Assembly: GCA_047618505.1 (NCBI GenBank)
Contig: JBLHLB010000028.1
Location: 1 to 21,876, forward strand
Length of the DNA stretch: 21,876 bases
From: JBLHLB01 sp047618505
GTDB taxonomy: Bacteria > Planctomycetota > UBA1135 > GCA-002686595
Direction of reading: 5' to 3'
Part shown: piece by piece, positions 21,264-21,876 of the stretch
Layout: each line of letters opens with the position of its first letter
Numbering within the stretch: position 1 is the stretch's first letter
Program-made: the position numbers and the translations under genes
The notes under the pieces: model-generated
Database searches by the model: none
What the model was told of the DNA's origin: nothing
The model's input: only the letters and a program-made list of their open reading frames with translations

Positions 21264-21876
21264 TTAGTCGAAGGAGACGCCTTCTTCGCCCTTGGTGATC
21301 GTGTAGCCCTCGACGAGAAGCTCCCCGGGCGTGGTGATACCGTATTGGATGCTGGGGGGGAGGGTGACTTCGACGACGAAGCCGCCGGTCGGTTTGGTGA
21401 AGACGGCACGGTTGGCTTCCGTGTCCCCGGTCTCCTCGAGGCGAATCAATGCCAGCATGCGCTCGCCGACTTCGCGCTGCGCCAACTCCTCCAAGTGCCT
21501 TGCGCAGTGATCGCAGGTCCAGCGCCAAAAAATGTAGGCGCCCGTGTCCGGGAGCGTGTTCGGATCAACAAACTTCGCCAGGGGCGTGTCGTGCACCAAC
21601 ATCCCTTCCCACTGATCGAGGGTGAAGGTCACGTAGAGGTTGTCCTCCGTCGCCGTCAACTGCGGCTCGCCATCAGCCTTGAACTCAATCTCGCGGTTGT
21701 GAATCCATGGCAAGGTCATGACGACAGCGGCGGCAATGATCGACGCGGAGAGGGGCAGTTGGAAGCCGCGGAAGCCGCGCCAGGGGCGGCCGGCCAGGAG
21801 TGCGGCGATAAACACCGTATCGATCGCCAGCATCAACTGCGGGGACATGGGGACGTCCGACCCGAAGCAGCCGCAG
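21264..21876 (-). CDS. MauE/DoxX-like membrane protein with C-terminal CxxC domain (5' end outside window)
   Basis: An internal ATG at 21848 gives 194 residues, but the frame stays open to the window edge and the upstream residues read CGCFGSDVP. CGCFG is the conserved motif of MauE/DoxX-type redox-associated membrane proteins, so the gene most likely begins beyond the window. After it come two hydrophobic helices (about residues 5-20 and 32-47 counted from that ATG). A soluble domain follows with FWRWTCDHCARHLEELA, whose WTCDHC is a thioredoxin/DsbA-like CxxC. The protein thus seems to combine a MauE-like membrane part with a periplasmic thiol-redox domain, possibly for disulfide handling. 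The fold of the C-terminal domain is inferred from one motif only. Confidence 0.65.
   Translation of the reverse strand, partial: CGCFGSDVPMSPQLMLAIDTVFIAALLAGRPWRGFRGFQLPLSASIIAAAVVMTLPWIHNREIEFKADGEPQLTATEDNLYVTFTLDQWEGMLVHDTPLAKFVDPNTLPDTGAYIFWRWTCDHCARHLEELAQREVGERMLALIRLEETGDTEANRAVFTKPTGGFVVEVTLPPSIQYGITTPGELLVEGYTITKGEEGVSFD

Overview
The window is GC-rich bacterial chromosome with no tRNA, rRNA, CRISPR array or insertion sequence that I can see. Multiheme c-type cytochromes carrying F-x-H-x-x-H ligand motifs, FHA and cyclic-nucleotide-binding (CNB) domains fused to redox modules, a K+-type membrane pyrophosphatase and a flotillin/NfeD pair suggest a Gram-negative, respiratory and probably marine lineage. 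Planctomycetota or a related phylum is my best guess, but this is inference and not proven by the sequence.

Left region (1-8793, + strand): a tightly packed operon. After the tail of an unknown membrane protein come (1) a secreted 17-heme cytochrome, (2) a five-helix cytochrome b with two His pairs each spaced 14 residues apart, (3) a cytoplasmic protein with two CNB domains and four [4Fe-4S] clusters of the DmsB/NrfC type, (4) a protein with a cytoplasmic FHA domain, one membrane helix and a periplasmic 15-heme domain, and (5) an FHA-GAF-class III adenylate cyclase. Junctions are 4-base overlaps (ATGA) or gaps of 3-6 bases. The predicted redox chain crosses the membrane (15 and 17 c hemes outside, about two b hemes within, four Fe-S clusters inside) and is encoded with both a cyclic-nucleotide maker and a cyclic-nucleotide-binding-like subunit. 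I regard this as a candidate redox/second-messenger signalling complex and the most interesting part of the window.

Middle region (8844-13440): a membrane-anchored FMN/Fe-S glutamate-synthase-domain protein (- strand), a DEDDy 3'-5' exonuclease (+), a GT-C glycosyltransferase (-) and the ribosome silencing factor RsfS (-). RsfS has no AUG, GUG or UUG start at its conserved N-terminus and seems to begin at an AUC codon behind a GGAGG.

Right region (13597-21876): membrane pyrophosphatase hppA (-), with a strong terminator-like hairpin after it and a leader containing mutually exclusive hairpins; a DedA protein (-); then divergently an NfeD-like protein, a flotillin and hemB (+), the last overlapping the flotillin stop codon; then an AUR1/PAP2-type phosphatase (-) whose 3' end overlaps hemB antisense; and finally the 3' part of a MauE/DoxX-type membrane protein with a periplasmic CxxC domain, cut by the window edge. 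HemB supplies the tetrapyrrole precursor pathway on which the heme-rich left operon depends, but nothing in the sequence shows that the two regions are coregulated.
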